NCBI GenBank assembly: GCA_046260445.1
Contig: JBHEPF010000064.1
Location: forward strand, 1-24,588
Direction: 5' to 3'
Length of the DNA: 24,588 bases
DNA from: F2B08 sp046260445
GTDB taxonomy: Bacteria; Actinomycetota; Actinomycetes; Actinomycetales; Dermatophilaceae
Shown here: piece after piece, positions 7,913-14,905 of the stretch
Layout: each line of letters starts with the position of its first letter
Position numbering within the stretch: the stretch's first letter is position 1
Translations under genes and position numbers: made by a program
Notes under the pieces: model-generated
What the model saw: the letters and a program-made list of their open reading frames with translations, nothing else
Databases searched by the model: none
Told to the model about the DNA's origin: nothing

Positions 7913-7976
7913 CCGCGAGGGACGGTTCTCTGGTGGCTGTCCCGCCCGATAGCCACCGAGGAACCGTCCGTCGCGG
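7913..7976. repeat. Long imperfect palindrome between hutH and hutU
   Basis: Two 26-nt arms (7913-7938 and 7951-7976) pair at about 22 of 26 positions around a 12-nt loop. The outer 16 positions, CCGCGAGGGACGGTTC against its complement, have a single mismatch. The element fills most of the 104-bp gap between two genes expected to be co-transcribed. It could be an attenuating or RNA-processing hairpin that sets the hutH:hutU ratio, or an unrelated palindromic repeat. It shows no obvious similarity to the repeats at 5380 and 21774. Confidence 0.75.
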
Positions 7977-8001
7977 AACAGATCTCGTCGAAGGAGACAC
8001 C

Positions 8002-9657
8002 ATGGAAGGCGCCCGCCCCGTCCGCGCAGCGCGTGGCACGACCCTCACCGCCCGACAGTGGAGCACCGAGGCCCCCCTGCGGATGCTGCAGAACAACCTC
8101 GACCCCGAGGTCGCCGAGCGCCCGGACGAGCTCGTCGTCTACGGCGGCACCGGTCGCGCGGCCCGCGACTGGCGGTCCTTCGACGCGATGGTGCGCACCC
8201 TCGAGGGGCTCAAGGCCGACGAGACGATGCTCGTTCAGAGCGGCCGCCCGGTCGGGGTGTTCCAGACCCACGAGTGGGCGCCGCGCGTGCTCATCGCCAA
8301 CTCCAACCTCGTCGGCGACTGGGCGACCTGGCCCGAGTTCCGGCGGCTCGAGCACCTCGGCCTGACGATGTACGGGCAGATGACGGCCGGCAGCTGGATC
8401 TACATCGGCACCCAGGGCATCGTCCAGGGCACCTATGAGACGTTCGCGGCGGTCGCGGAGAAGCGGTTCGGCGGCACCCTCGCCGGCACGCTCACCCTCA
8501 CCGGTGGCTGCGGTGGCATGGGCGGTGCCCAGCCGCTGGCCGTCACGATGAACGACGGCGCCTGCCTCATCGTCGACGTCGACCCGGCTCGGCTGCAGCG
8601 GCGGCTCGAGCACCGCTACCTCGACGAGGTCGCCGACAGCCTCGACGACGCGGTCGAGAAGGCGGTGCGTGCCAAGCGGGAGCGTCGCGCCTGGTCCGTC
8701 GGGGTCGTCGGCAACGCGGCGACGGTCTTTCCCGAGCTGCTCCGCCGCGGCGTGCCCATCGACATCGTCACCGACCAGACCTCGGCGCACGACCCGCTGT
8801 CCTACCTCCCGGAGGGCGTCGCGATCGAGGAGTGGGCGGAGTATGCCGAGAACAAGCCCGAGGAGTTCACCGACCGGGCGCGAGCGTCGATGGCCAAGCA
8901 CGTCCAGGCGATGGTCGAGTTCCAGGACGGCGGCGCCGAGGTCTTCGACTACGGCAACTCGATCCGTGACGAGGCACGCCAGGGTGGCTACGGCCGGGCC
9001 TTCGAGTTCCCCGGGTTCGTCCCCGCCTACATCCGCCCGCTCTTCTGCGAGGGCAAGGGGCCGTTCCGCTGGGTGGCGCTCTCCGGGGACCCCAGGGACA
9101 TCGCGGCGACCGACAAGGCCGTCATGGACCTGTTCCCCGACAACGACCGGCTGCAGAAGTGGATGCGCGGCGCGAAGGACAAGATCGCCTTCCAGGGCCT
9201 GCCCGCTCGGATCTGCTGGCTCGGGTACGGCGAGCGCGACAAGGCAGGGCTGGCCTTCAACGACCTCGTCGCATCGGGAGCGGTGAGCGCGCCCATCGTC
9301 ATCGGCCGCGACCATCTCGACTGCGGCTCGGTCGCCTCGCCCTACCGTGAGACCGAGGCGATGGCCGACGGCTCGGACGCGATCGCCGACTGGCCGCTCC
9401 TCAACGCCCTCGTCAACACCGCCTCCGGCGCGAGCTGGGTCTCCATCCATCACGGCGGCGGCGTCGGGATCGGCCGCTCGATCCATGCCGGCCAGGTCTC
9501 CCTCGCCGACGGCACGCCACTCGCCGCCGAGAAGCTCGCCCGCGTCCTCACGAACGACCCCGGCATGGGCGTCATCCGGCACTGCGACGCGGGATACGAA
9601 CGGGCCGACGAGGTCGCGGCAGAGCGCGGTGTCCGCGTCCCGATGCGCGAGGACTGA
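8002..9657 (+). CDS. hutU: Urocanate hydratase
   Basis: This 551-aa NAD-dependent enzyme hydrates urocanate to 4-imidazolone-5-propionate, the second step of histidine degradation. Family hallmarks are YGGTGRAARDW near the start, SNLVGDWATW, TGGCGGMGGAQPLA for binding the tightly held NAD, the DYGNSIRDEA stretch, and RICWLGYGERD with the conserved cysteine at about residue 405 (equivalent to the Pseudomonas putida active-site Cys410). GASWVSIHHGGG lies near the C-terminus. Length matches the usual value of about 550-560. The start is fixed by AAGGAG at 7991-7996, just before ATG 8002. The gene follows hutH after a palindrome-filled gap and is probably on the same transcript. Confidence 0.96.
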   Translation: MEGARPVRAARGTTLTARQWSTEAPLRMLQNNLDPEVAERPDELVVYGGTGRAARDWRSFDAMVRTLEGLKADETMLVQSGRPVGVFQTHEWAPRVLIANSNLVGDWATWPEFRRLEHLGLTMYGQMTAGSWIYIGTQGIVQGTYETFAAVAEKRFGGTLAGTLTLTGGCGGMGGAQPLAVTMNDGACLIVDVDPARLQRRLEHRYLDEVADSLDDAVEKAVRAKRERRAWSVGVVGNAATVFPELLRRGVPIDIVTDQTSAHDPLSYLPEGVAIEEWAEYAENKPEEFTDRARASMAKHVQAMVEFQDGGAEVFDYGNSIRDEARQGGYGRAFEFPGFVPAYIRPLFCEGKGPFRWVALSGDPRDIAATDKAVMDLFPDNDRLQKWMRGAKDKIAFQGLPARICWLGYGERDKAGLAFNDLVASGAVSAPIVIGRDHLDCGSVASPYRETEAMADGSDAIADWPLLNALVNTASGASWVSIHHGGGVGIGRSIHAGQVSLADGTPLAAEKLARVLTNDPGMGVIRHCDAGYERADEVAAERGVRVPMRED

Positions 9658-9692
9658 CCCGAGGCGCCCGTGCCGAGATGCGCCGTCCCCGT

Positions 9693-9719
9693 CGAGGCGA
9701 CGCGATATATCGCCGCTCG
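9693..9719. terminator. Possible bidirectional hairpin between convergent hutU and ybaK
   Basis: CGAGGCGACGCGATAT reads into ATCGCCGCTCG as an imperfect inverted repeat with GCGATATATCGC at its core. It lies 36 nt after hutU and 32 nt before the ybaK-type stop. There is no T tract, so terminator function is only inferred from position. Confidence 0.4.
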
Positions 9720-9750
9720 CTGCGGGAGCACCTCGCCCCGCGAGTAACGC

Positions 9751-10248
9751 CTAGTCTCGGGTCTGCGCCGGCTCGGTGATCTCGGCGACGTCGGCACCGA
9801 GGGCCGCGATCATCGCGTCGGCGGACACCGTGACCGCGACGCCGTGCCCCCCCGCACCCATCGACACCGTGCGTCCGGCGATGGTCCGGTCGGCGACGAC
9901 GGGCCACGGCCCGACGGACCCCGTATGCGTCGCTCCGAACGGCGTGATCGTGCCCCGCTCGTAGCCGGTCGCCTCCTGGGCGGCGGCCGCGTCGGGCATC
10001 GACAGCCGGCTCACACCGAGGTGGGAGCGCAGCAGGGGCCAGGAGATCTCCCGGTCGCCGGGGACGAGGACGAGGACGTACTCACCCTCGGCGCGACGCA
10101 CGACGAGAGTCTTGAGGATGTCGCGAGGCTCGACCCCGCGCACCGTCGCGGCCTCGGCGAGCGAGCCCACCCGACCGTGGCGGGTCACCGCATACTCGAT
10201 CCCGGTCTGCTCCAGCGCGGTCAGGGCGCGCTCCTCTCCACTGCCCAT
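9751..10248 (-). CDS. ybaK: YbaK/ProX-family aminoacyl-tRNA editing protein (probable Cys-tRNA(Pro) deacylase)
   Basis: This 165-aa member of the YbaK/aa-tRNA-synthetase-associated domain family would hydrolyse mischarged tRNA, typically Cys-tRNA(Pro). Visible family features are GSLAEAA near the start, DILKTLVV containing the conserved catalytic lysine, VPGDREISWPLLR, GYERGTITPFG and the C-terminal GAGGHGVAVTV strand. ATG 10248 is chosen because the fold begins there and TAGGCT lies 8 nt upstream; the longer frame would read through the hut operator. It is divergent from the M20-hutF-hutI operon and shares its control region. I know of no functional link between tRNA editing and histidine degradation, so the adjacency may be accidental. 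Confidence 0.85.
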   Translation of the reverse strand: MGSGEERALTALEQTGIEYAVTRHGRVGSLAEAATVRGVEPRDILKTLVVRRAEGEYVLVLVPGDREISWPLLRSHLGVSRLSMPDAAAAQEATGYERGTITPFGATHTGSVGPWPVVADRTIAGRTVSMGAGGHGVAVTVSADAMIAALGADVAEITEPAQTRD

Positions 10249-10256
10249 GGCGACCC

Positions 10257-10262
10257 AGCCTA
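10257..10262 (-). promoter_or_regulatory. Putative -10 box of the ybaK promoter (leaderless)
   Basis: TAGGCT on the minus strand ends 8 nt before ATG 10248. The operator at 10273-10290 lies immediately upstream, inside the -35 zone of this promoter. The same protein bound there could therefore repress ybaK while activating the divergent operon. Confidence 0.45.
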
Positions 10263-10272
10263 GGCCTACCGA

Positions 10273-10290
10273 GTTCTCGGATCCGAGACA
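10273..10290 (+). promoter_or_regulatory. Putative IclR (Hut) operator, site 2
   Basis: GTTCTCGGATCCGAGACA contains a perfect 14-bp palindrome TCTCGGATCCGAGA. Aligned with site 1 it shares the whole right half, ATCCGAGACA, plus the TCT of the left half. The distance from the last base of the site to the start codon is 55 nt in both cases. Confidence 0.72.
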
Positions 10291-10332
10291 CACAAGGCGC
10301 ATCGGCGAGGTCGCTCGCGTGCAGCGGGGTGG

Positions 10333-10338
10333 TGGAAT
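10333..10338 (+). promoter_or_regulatory. Putative -10 box of the amidohydrolase-hutF-hutI promoter (leaderless)
   Basis: TGGAAT ends 7 nt before ATG 10346. It parallels TTGAAT before hutH, and both are followed by GG and a pyrimidine-rich end. No Shine-Dalgarno sequence is present and the -35 region is poor. Confidence 0.5.
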
Positions 10339-10345
10339 GGGGTCC

Positions 10346-11560
10346 ATGCGTGAGTTCACGAGGATGTGGGCCGACCTCGCCCCCGTGGGGCGGGTCGCGT
10401 CATCCGGCGGCTACCGCAGGTTCGCCTGGACGCGGGAGGACCATGACCTGCGGGAGTGGTTCGCAGGCGAATGCGCTCGTCGTGGCCTCGACCTCGTGAC
10501 CGACCGCGTCGGCAACCAGTGGGCATGGTGGGGGGACCCCGACGCCGCTGTCGCCGCGGGGCGGGCGGGCCTCGTCACCGGCTCCCACCTCGACAGCGTC
10601 CCGGACGGCGGCGCCTTCGACGGCCCGCTCGGTGTCGTCAGCGCCTTCGCCGCTCTCGACCTGCTGCGCGAGCGCGGCCACGAGCCGGACCGCCCGATCG
10701 GGATCGCGAACTTCGTCGACGAGGAGGGTGCCCGCTTCGGGGTGGCGTGCGCCGGCTCGCGGATCCTCACCGGGGCACTCGCCCCGGACCGCGCCCGCGC
10801 CCTCACCGACGACGAGGGGCGGACCATGGCCGGTGCCATGACCGTCGCTGGGCACGACCCGTCGCACCTCTGCCGCGACGACGAGGTGCTGGCCCGGATC
10901 GGGACCTATGTCGAGCTGCACGTCGAGCAGGGCCGTCACCTCGTCGACCTTGGGGCGGCCGTGGGGGTCGGCACCGACATCTGGCCGCATGGCCGGTGGC
11001 GGATCGACCTGCCCGGTGCGGCCAACCATGCCGGCACGACCCGGCTCGAGGACCGGCTCGACGCGATGCTGGGAGTCGCCGCGGTCACCATCGCCGCCCG
11101 TCGCGCCGCAGAGGAGCACGACTGCGTCGCGACGGTCGGCAAGGTCCAGCTCACCCCGAACGGCGTCAACGCGATCCCGAGCCACGCCGCTGCCTGGCTC
11201 GACGCCCGGGGCATGAGTCCCGAGCGGGTGCGGGCCACGGTCGCGGAGGTGGCCGAGGTCGCGGAGGAGTTCGGCGGGGTGGTCCGGGAGGAGTCGTGGA
11301 CCGCGACGACCCTCTTCGACCAGGGCCTCGCCGGGCGGCTCTCGACGAGGCTCGGTGACGCCCCGCTGCTCGGGACCGGCGCAGGTCATGACGCCGGCAT
11401 CCTTGCCACTCATGGGATCTCGACGGCGATGCTCTTCGTCCGAAACCCGACCGGCATCTCCCACTCACCCGCAGAACACGCGGAGGAGGCAGACTGCCTC
11501 GCCGGTGTCACGGCCCTGGCCGACGTCCTCGTAGAGCTGACCGGCGGTGCAGACCGATGA
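10346..11560 (+). CDS. M20-family amidohydrolase (allantoate amidohydrolase / N-carbamoylase type), candidate N-formylglutamate deformylase
   Basis: This 404-aa zinc amidohydrolase belongs to the hydantoinase/carbamoylase branch of M20. Metal-binding and catalytic motifs are GSHLDSVPDGGAFDG (His81, Asp92), FVDEEGARFG (Glu126/Glu127), ELHVEQG (His192) and a late His in ISHSPAEHAEE. The dimerisation/lid motif GAANHAGTTRLEDR is present. Family members remove N-carbamoyl or ureido groups from amino-acid-like substrates. Here the gene leads an operon with hutF and hutI, overlapping hutF by 4 nt, under a putative hut operator. No classical HutG is in the window. The inferred role is hydrolysis of N-formyl-L-glutamate to glutamate and formate; N-carbamoyl or allantoate substrates remain possible. 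The ATG at 10346 gives the usual family length. Confidence 0.85.
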   Translation: MREFTRMWADLAPVGRVASSGGYRRFAWTREDHDLREWFAGECARRGLDLVTDRVGNQWAWWGDPDAAVAAGRAGLVTGSHLDSVPDGGAFDGPLGVVSAFAALDLLRERGHEPDRPIGIANFVDEEGARFGVACAGSRILTGALAPDRARALTDDEGRTMAGAMTVAGHDPSHLCRDDEVLARIGTYVELHVEQGRHLVDLGAAVGVGTDIWPHGRWRIDLPGAANHAGTTRLEDRLDAMLGVAAVTIAARRAAEEHDCVATVGKVQLTPNGVNAIPSHAAAWLDARGMSPERVRATVAEVAEVAEEFGGVVREESWTATTLFDQGLAGRLSTRLGDAPLLGTGAGHDAGILATHGISTAMLFVRNPTGISHSPAEHAEEADCLAGVTALADVLVELTGGADR

Positions 11561-12909
11561 CGGCGACGACCTACTGGAGCCCCCGGGCGCTCCTGCCCGA
11601 AGGGGTGCGCAAGCGGGTACGGCTGACGGTCGAGGACGGTCTCATCACGGCGGTCGGCGTCGGCGTTCGTCCCGAGCCGAACGATGTGGTCCTCGAAGGG
11701 CTGGTCCGTCCGGGGTTCGCCAACGCCCACTCCCACGCGTTCCACCGTGCCCTCCGGGGGCGCACGCATGCCGACGGCGGCACCTTCTGGACCTGGCGGG
11801 AGCGGATGTATGCGGTGACCACCGCCCTCGACCCTCTCACCTACCAGTCGCTCGCCCGGGGGGCCTTCGCCGAGATGGTCCTTGCGGGCTACACGGTCGT
11901 CGGGGAGTTCCACTACCTCCATCACGGTCCCGGTGGGGTGCCGTACCCCGACCCGAACGCCATGGGGCGGGCGCTGCTCACCGCGGCCGAGGAGGCGGGC
12001 ATCCGGATCACCCTGCTCGACACCGTCTATCTCGCAGGTGGGTTGTCCGCCTCCGGGCACGAGCCGCTCGACGAGACCCAGCTCCGCTTCGCCGACGAGT
12101 CGGTCGAGGCGTGGCAGCAGCGGGTCACCCTCCTCGCCCCCACGACGACCGCGCGTCACGGCGCGGCGATCCACTCGGTCCGGGCCGTCGCCCGTGAGAG
12201 TCTCGGAGAAGTCGCCCGGTATGCAGCGGCCGGTCTCGGCCGGTCCGCAGCCGGACCGGCCCCGTTGCACATCCATCTGTCGGAGCAGCCCGGGGAGAAC
12301 ATCGCCTGCGAGCAGTTCTACGGACTGACGCCCACCGCGCTCCTGCACGCCGAGGGTGTCCTGAGCGACACGCTCACCGCTGTCCACGCCACCCACCTCA
12401 CCGACGCGGACACCGACGCGCTCGGCCGGGCCACCGCCACGGTGTGTCTCTGCCCGACGACCGAGCGGGATCTCGCCGACGGCATCGGACCGGCGCGGGC
12501 GCTCGTCGACGCCGGGGCCAGGCTCTGCATCGGCTCCGACCAGCACGCCGTCGTCGACCCGTTCGAGGAGGTGCGCGCGGTCGAGCTGCACGACCGGCTC
12601 GACTCGCTCGAGCGGGGTCGGTTCTCACCAGAGGCCCTCGACCCGATCGGGAGTGCACACGGGTATGCCTCGGTCGGCTGGCCCGAGGGCGGCACCCTGC
12701 GCCAGGGCGCGCTGGCCGACTTCATCGCGGTGCGGCTCGACAGCCCCCGCACTGCGGGCGCCTACCCCGACCAGGTCGTCTTCGCGGCGGGCGCGCCCGA
12801 TGTCACGGACGTCATCGTCGCGGGACGACATGTCGTCGCCGGCGGTGTCCATGCGCTGGGGCCGGTCGGACCCCTCCTCGCTGCCGCGATCGCCCGGGTC
12901 CAGCCGTGA
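11557..12909 (+). CDS. hutF: Formimidoylglutamate deiminase
   Basis: This 450-aa amidohydrolase-superfamily enzyme would convert N-formimino-L-glutamate to N-formyl-L-glutamate and ammonia. Visible features are the metal-binding pair in NAHSHAFHRALRG (His58, His60), the deiminase-type TFWTWRERMY, HIHLSEQ with the third metal histidine region, VHATHL, CLCPTTERDLADG and the metal aspartate in IGSDQHAVVDPFEE. TTERDLADG is typical of HutF as opposed to other cytosine/guanine-deaminase-like proteins. Its ATG overlaps the amidohydrolase stop (ATGA) and its end overlaps hutI (GTGA), so three enzymes are translationally coupled. HutF marks the five-step hut pathway, which releases formate rather than formamide. 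Confidence 0.93.
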   Translation: MTATTYWSPRALLPEGVRKRVRLTVEDGLITAVGVGVRPEPNDVVLEGLVRPGFANAHSHAFHRALRGRTHADGGTFWTWRERMYAVTTALDPLTYQSLARGAFAEMVLAGYTVVGEFHYLHHGPGGVPYPDPNAMGRALLTAAEEAGIRITLLDTVYLAGGLSASGHEPLDETQLRFADESVEAWQQRVTLLAPTTTARHGAAIHSVRAVARESLGEVARYAAAGLGRSAAGPAPLHIHLSEQPGENIACEQFYGLTPTALLHAEGVLSDTLTAVHATHLTDADTDALGRATATVCLCPTTERDLADGIGPARALVDAGARLCIGSDQHAVVDPFEEVRAVELHDRLDSLERGRFSPEALDPIGSAHGYASVGWPEGGTLRQGALADFIAVRLDSPRTAGAYPDQVVFAAGAPDVTDVIVAGRHVVAGGVHALGPVGPLLAAAIARVQP

Positions 12910-14072
12910 GCATCCTCGTCACCGGCGCCGCCGAGGTCGTGACCGTCGACGAACACACCGGCGCGGGTCCGCTCGGGATCATCGGGGACGGCGCGGTCGT
13001 CGTCGAGGACGGGCGCATCGCCTGGGTCGGCGCGCGGTCGACGGCTCCCGCTGCGGACCGCCTCGTCGACCTCGGAGGCCGCACCCTCATCCCCGGCTTC
13101 GTCGACTCGCACTCCCACCTCGTCTTCGCCGGCGACCGCGCCCATGAGTTCACCGCACGCATGACCGGCGAGCCATACGACGGCGGCGGCATCGGCGTCT
13201 CGGTCGCCGCCACCCGGGCGGCGAGCGATGACGAGCTCCGGGCGCTCGTCGCTCGCCGCGTCGCCGAGATGCGCGCCTCGGGCACGACGACCGTCGAGAT
13301 CAAGAGCGGCTACGGACTCTCGGTGGCCGACGAGGAGCGGTCCCTGCGGATCGCTCACGAGTTCACCGAGGAGACGACGTTCCTCGGCGCCCACGTCGTG
13401 GCGCCGGAGATGTGGGACCAGCGCGACGCATACCTCGATCTCGTGACCGGACCCATGATCGAGGCGTGTGCTCCGCACGCCCGGTGGGTCGACGTGTTCT
13501 GCGAGCCGCACTCGCCGCACGCGTTCACCGAGGAGGAGTCCCGCCGGGTGCTCGAGGCGGGCCGGGCGGCGGGCCTGGGGCTGCGCGTCCACGGCAACCA
13601 GCTCGGTCCCGGCCCCGGTGTGCGGCTGGCGGTCGAGCTGGGCGCTGCGTCCGTGGACCACTGCACCCATCTCTCCGACGACGACATCGACGCACTCGTC
13701 GGGGCGGCGGACACGACCATCGCCACCCTGCTGCCCGGTGTGGAGTTCTCGACCCGCTCGCCCTACCCGGACGCACGCCACCTCGTCGACGCCGGGGTCT
13801 CGGTGGCGCTCGCGAGCGACTGCAACCCGGGGACCTGCTACACGTCCTCGATGCCGTTCGTCATCGCGCTCGCCGTCCGGGAGATGGGGATGACGGTCGC
13901 CGAGGCGGTGCGGGCGGCGACGGTCGGGTCGGCCCGCTCACTGCGGCGTGGCGACATCGGCCGCATCGCGGTCGGTATGCGAGCCGACCTCGCCGTCATC
14001 GACGCCCCCAGTCACGAGCACCTCGCCTACCGCCCGGGCATGGCGATCACCCGAGCACTCGACCTCGACTGA
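12906..14072 (+). CDS. hutI: Imidazolonepropionase
   Basis: This 388-aa amidohydrolase-superfamily enzyme hydrolyses 4-imidazolone-5-propionate to N-formimino-L-glutamate, the third step of the pathway. Motifs are DSHSHLVFAGDRAHEF (metal ligands His69 and His71), TTVEIKSGYGLS, RVHGNQLG, VDHCTHLSDDD and ASDCNPGTCYTSSMP, all standard for HutI. The start is the GTG at 12906, overlapping the hutF stop by 4 nt. Longer in-frame extensions lie inside hutF and are shadow sequence. It is the last gene of the operon, with a strong hairpin just after its stop. The gene order amidohydrolase-hutF-hutI means the product of HutI is the substrate of HutF. Confidence 0.95.
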   Translation: MSILVTGAAEVVTVDEHTGAGPLGIIGDGAVVVEDGRIAWVGARSTAPAADRLVDLGGRTLIPGFVDSHSHLVFAGDRAHEFTARMTGEPYDGGGIGVSVAATRAASDDELRALVARRVAEMRASGTTTVEIKSGYGLSVADEERSLRIAHEFTEETTFLGAHVVAPEMWDQRDAYLDLVTGPMIEACAPHARWVDVFCEPHSPHAFTEEESRRVLEAGRAAGLGLRVHGNQLGPGPGVRLAVELGAASVDHCTHLSDDDIDALVGAADTTIATLLPGVEFSTRSPYPDARHLVDAGVSVALASDCNPGTCYTSSMPFVIALAVREMGMTVAEAVRAATVGSARSLRRGDIGRIAVGMRADLAVIDAPSHEHLAYRPGMAITRALDLD

Positions 14073-14085
14073 GCCGAGAAGTCGG

Positions 14086-14121
14086 GTGCCCCGGCGCCCG
14101 GGTGTGCAGGTGCCGGGGCAC
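14086..14121 (+). terminator. Hairpin after hutI
   Basis: A perfect 10-bp stem (GTGCCCCGGC/GCCGGGGCAC) with a 16-nt loop begins 13 nt after the hutI stop. No T run follows, as is common in high-GC actinobacteria. It is the likely end of the amidohydrolase-hutF-hutI transcript. Confidence 0.65.
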
Positions 14122-14176
14122 GAGGTGGCCAGCCTAGGCGGGCGGGCTTGCGGTGAGGGGACGCAACTGACGTCAC

Positions 14177-14200
14177 CGGCCGCAGCAATAGCTGTGGCCG
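14177..14200 (-). terminator. Hairpin in the convergent hutI / DUF4235 gap
   Basis: CGGCCGCAGC-AATA-GCTGTGGCCG forms a 10-bp stem with one G-T-type position and a tetraloop, 80 nt beyond the stop of the minus-strand gene at 14280. TGACGTCA lies just to its left at about 14168-14175. It could terminate the minus-strand transcript; the rest of the gap shows nothing I recognise. Confidence 0.45.
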
Positions 14201-14279
14201 CAGACCCCAGGTCCGGCCGGCCGGGATAGGTCCGCCCGGTCACCGGATCTGTGTCGGCCCACCCCCGAGAGAAGCTGCG

Positions 14280-14561
14280 TCAGTCCTGCGGCTTGGGCTG
14301 GAGGTCGTTCGGGAGGTGACCGGAGGCCTTGCGGTAGTACGAGGCTGCCTGCCGGGTCGCGAAGACGCGGGCGATGCCCATCGCCAGACCCATGGCCGCC
14401 GCGAACGCGATCGCCTGCCCCACCGGGACGTCGGGGTTGTTGGGGTCGATCTCCACGTCACGCCCGGAGCGCCGCCAGGCCTCGGTGACGACCTTGTTGG
14501 CGATGACTCCGGCGAGCACGGCCGAGCCGGTGCCGATGACCTTCCACGCGAGTGGTCCCAT
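14280..14561 (-). CDS. DUF4235 membrane protein
   Basis: This 93-aa protein is typical of the DUF4235 family found in actinobacteria, whose function is unknown. It starts MGPLAWKVIGTGSAVLAG and has a first hydrophobic helix at about residues 4-20. A family-like EIDPNNPDVPVGQAIAFA junction leads into a second glycine/alanine-rich membrane helix. The tail ends KASGHLPNDLQP. ATG 14561 is used because GAGAAGGG lies shortly upstream and family members begin at this point; the longer frame to 14726 would overlap the riboswitch region. It is transcribed away from the thiamine-transporter genes and towards hutI. Confidence 0.85.
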   Translation of the reverse strand: MGPLAWKVIGTGSAVLAGVIANKVVTEAWRRSGRDVEIDPNNPDVPVGQAIAFAAAMGLAMGIARVFATRQAASYYRKASGHLPNDLQPKPQD

Positions 14562-14685
14562 GACGCATACGCCCTTCTCGTCCACGAAGGACGGGGTCGA
14601 GGATCGAGTTCGGCACCACTCTCGCACATCGCACGCCGCACCCGACACGCCGCAGGGCGAGCACTTGCTACGCTGATCAAGCACG

Positions 14686-14767
14686 ACAGGGGAGCGCGCC
14701 AGCGCTGAGAGTGTGGAGCCATCCACAGACCCTCGAACCTGCTCCGGTTAGCACCGGCGAAGGGAGT
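14686..14767 (+). promoter_or_regulatory. TPP riboswitch (THI element)
   Basis: The conserved THI-box elements appear in order. GCGCTGAGA is at 14702-14710, a short P3-type hairpin (TGTGGA/TCCACA) follows, and GACCCTCGAACCTG begins at 14728. A CCGG-TTAGCA-CCGG hairpin comes next, and CGAAGGGA is at 14758-14765, pairing back towards the opening AGGGGAGC region. The aptamer binds thiamine diphosphate in the nascent mRNA. It lies directly upstream of a YkoE-type transporter and should shut it down when TPP is plentiful. A possible -10 (TACGCT, 14669-14674) precedes it. Confidence 0.93.
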
Positions 14768-14787
14768 CGGGATTCTCAGGTGGACCT

Positions 14788-14877
14788 CTCGCATACCGAC
14801 CGTGGCCTGTCGCCAACAGGCCGGACGGTATGCGCGAGCCGCCTCCTCCTCGTATCGGCGGCGTGCACCAGCACGCC
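14788..14877 (+). promoter_or_regulatory. Expression platform of the TPP riboswitch
   Basis: A long hairpin spans 14788-14838. CTCGCATACCG pairs with CGGTATGCGCGAG, and GGCCTGT pairs with ACAGGCC around a CGCCA loop. It is followed by GCCTCCTCCT (14840-14849), which is complementary to the GAAGGAG ribosome binding site at 14891-14897. A second hairpin, GGCGTGC-ACCA-GCACGCC, is at 14860-14877. The arrangement suggests control of translation start by sequestering the ribosome binding site, or termination at the first hairpin. Which applies cannot be decided by eye. Confidence 0.6.
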
Positions 14878-14905
14878 TGACGTCGCCAGCGAAGGAGACA
14901 TGCAC

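Noticed and set aside
7980..8000. A third Hut operator before hutU (TCTCGTCGAAGGAGA-like)
   Set aside because: The half-sites match poorly, the sequence overlaps the ribosome binding site, and hutU is probably transcribed from the hutH promoter.
7909..9582. 557-codon minus-strand frame opposite hutU
   Set aside because: Antisense to an unmistakable urocanate hydratase, with no motif or start signal of its own.
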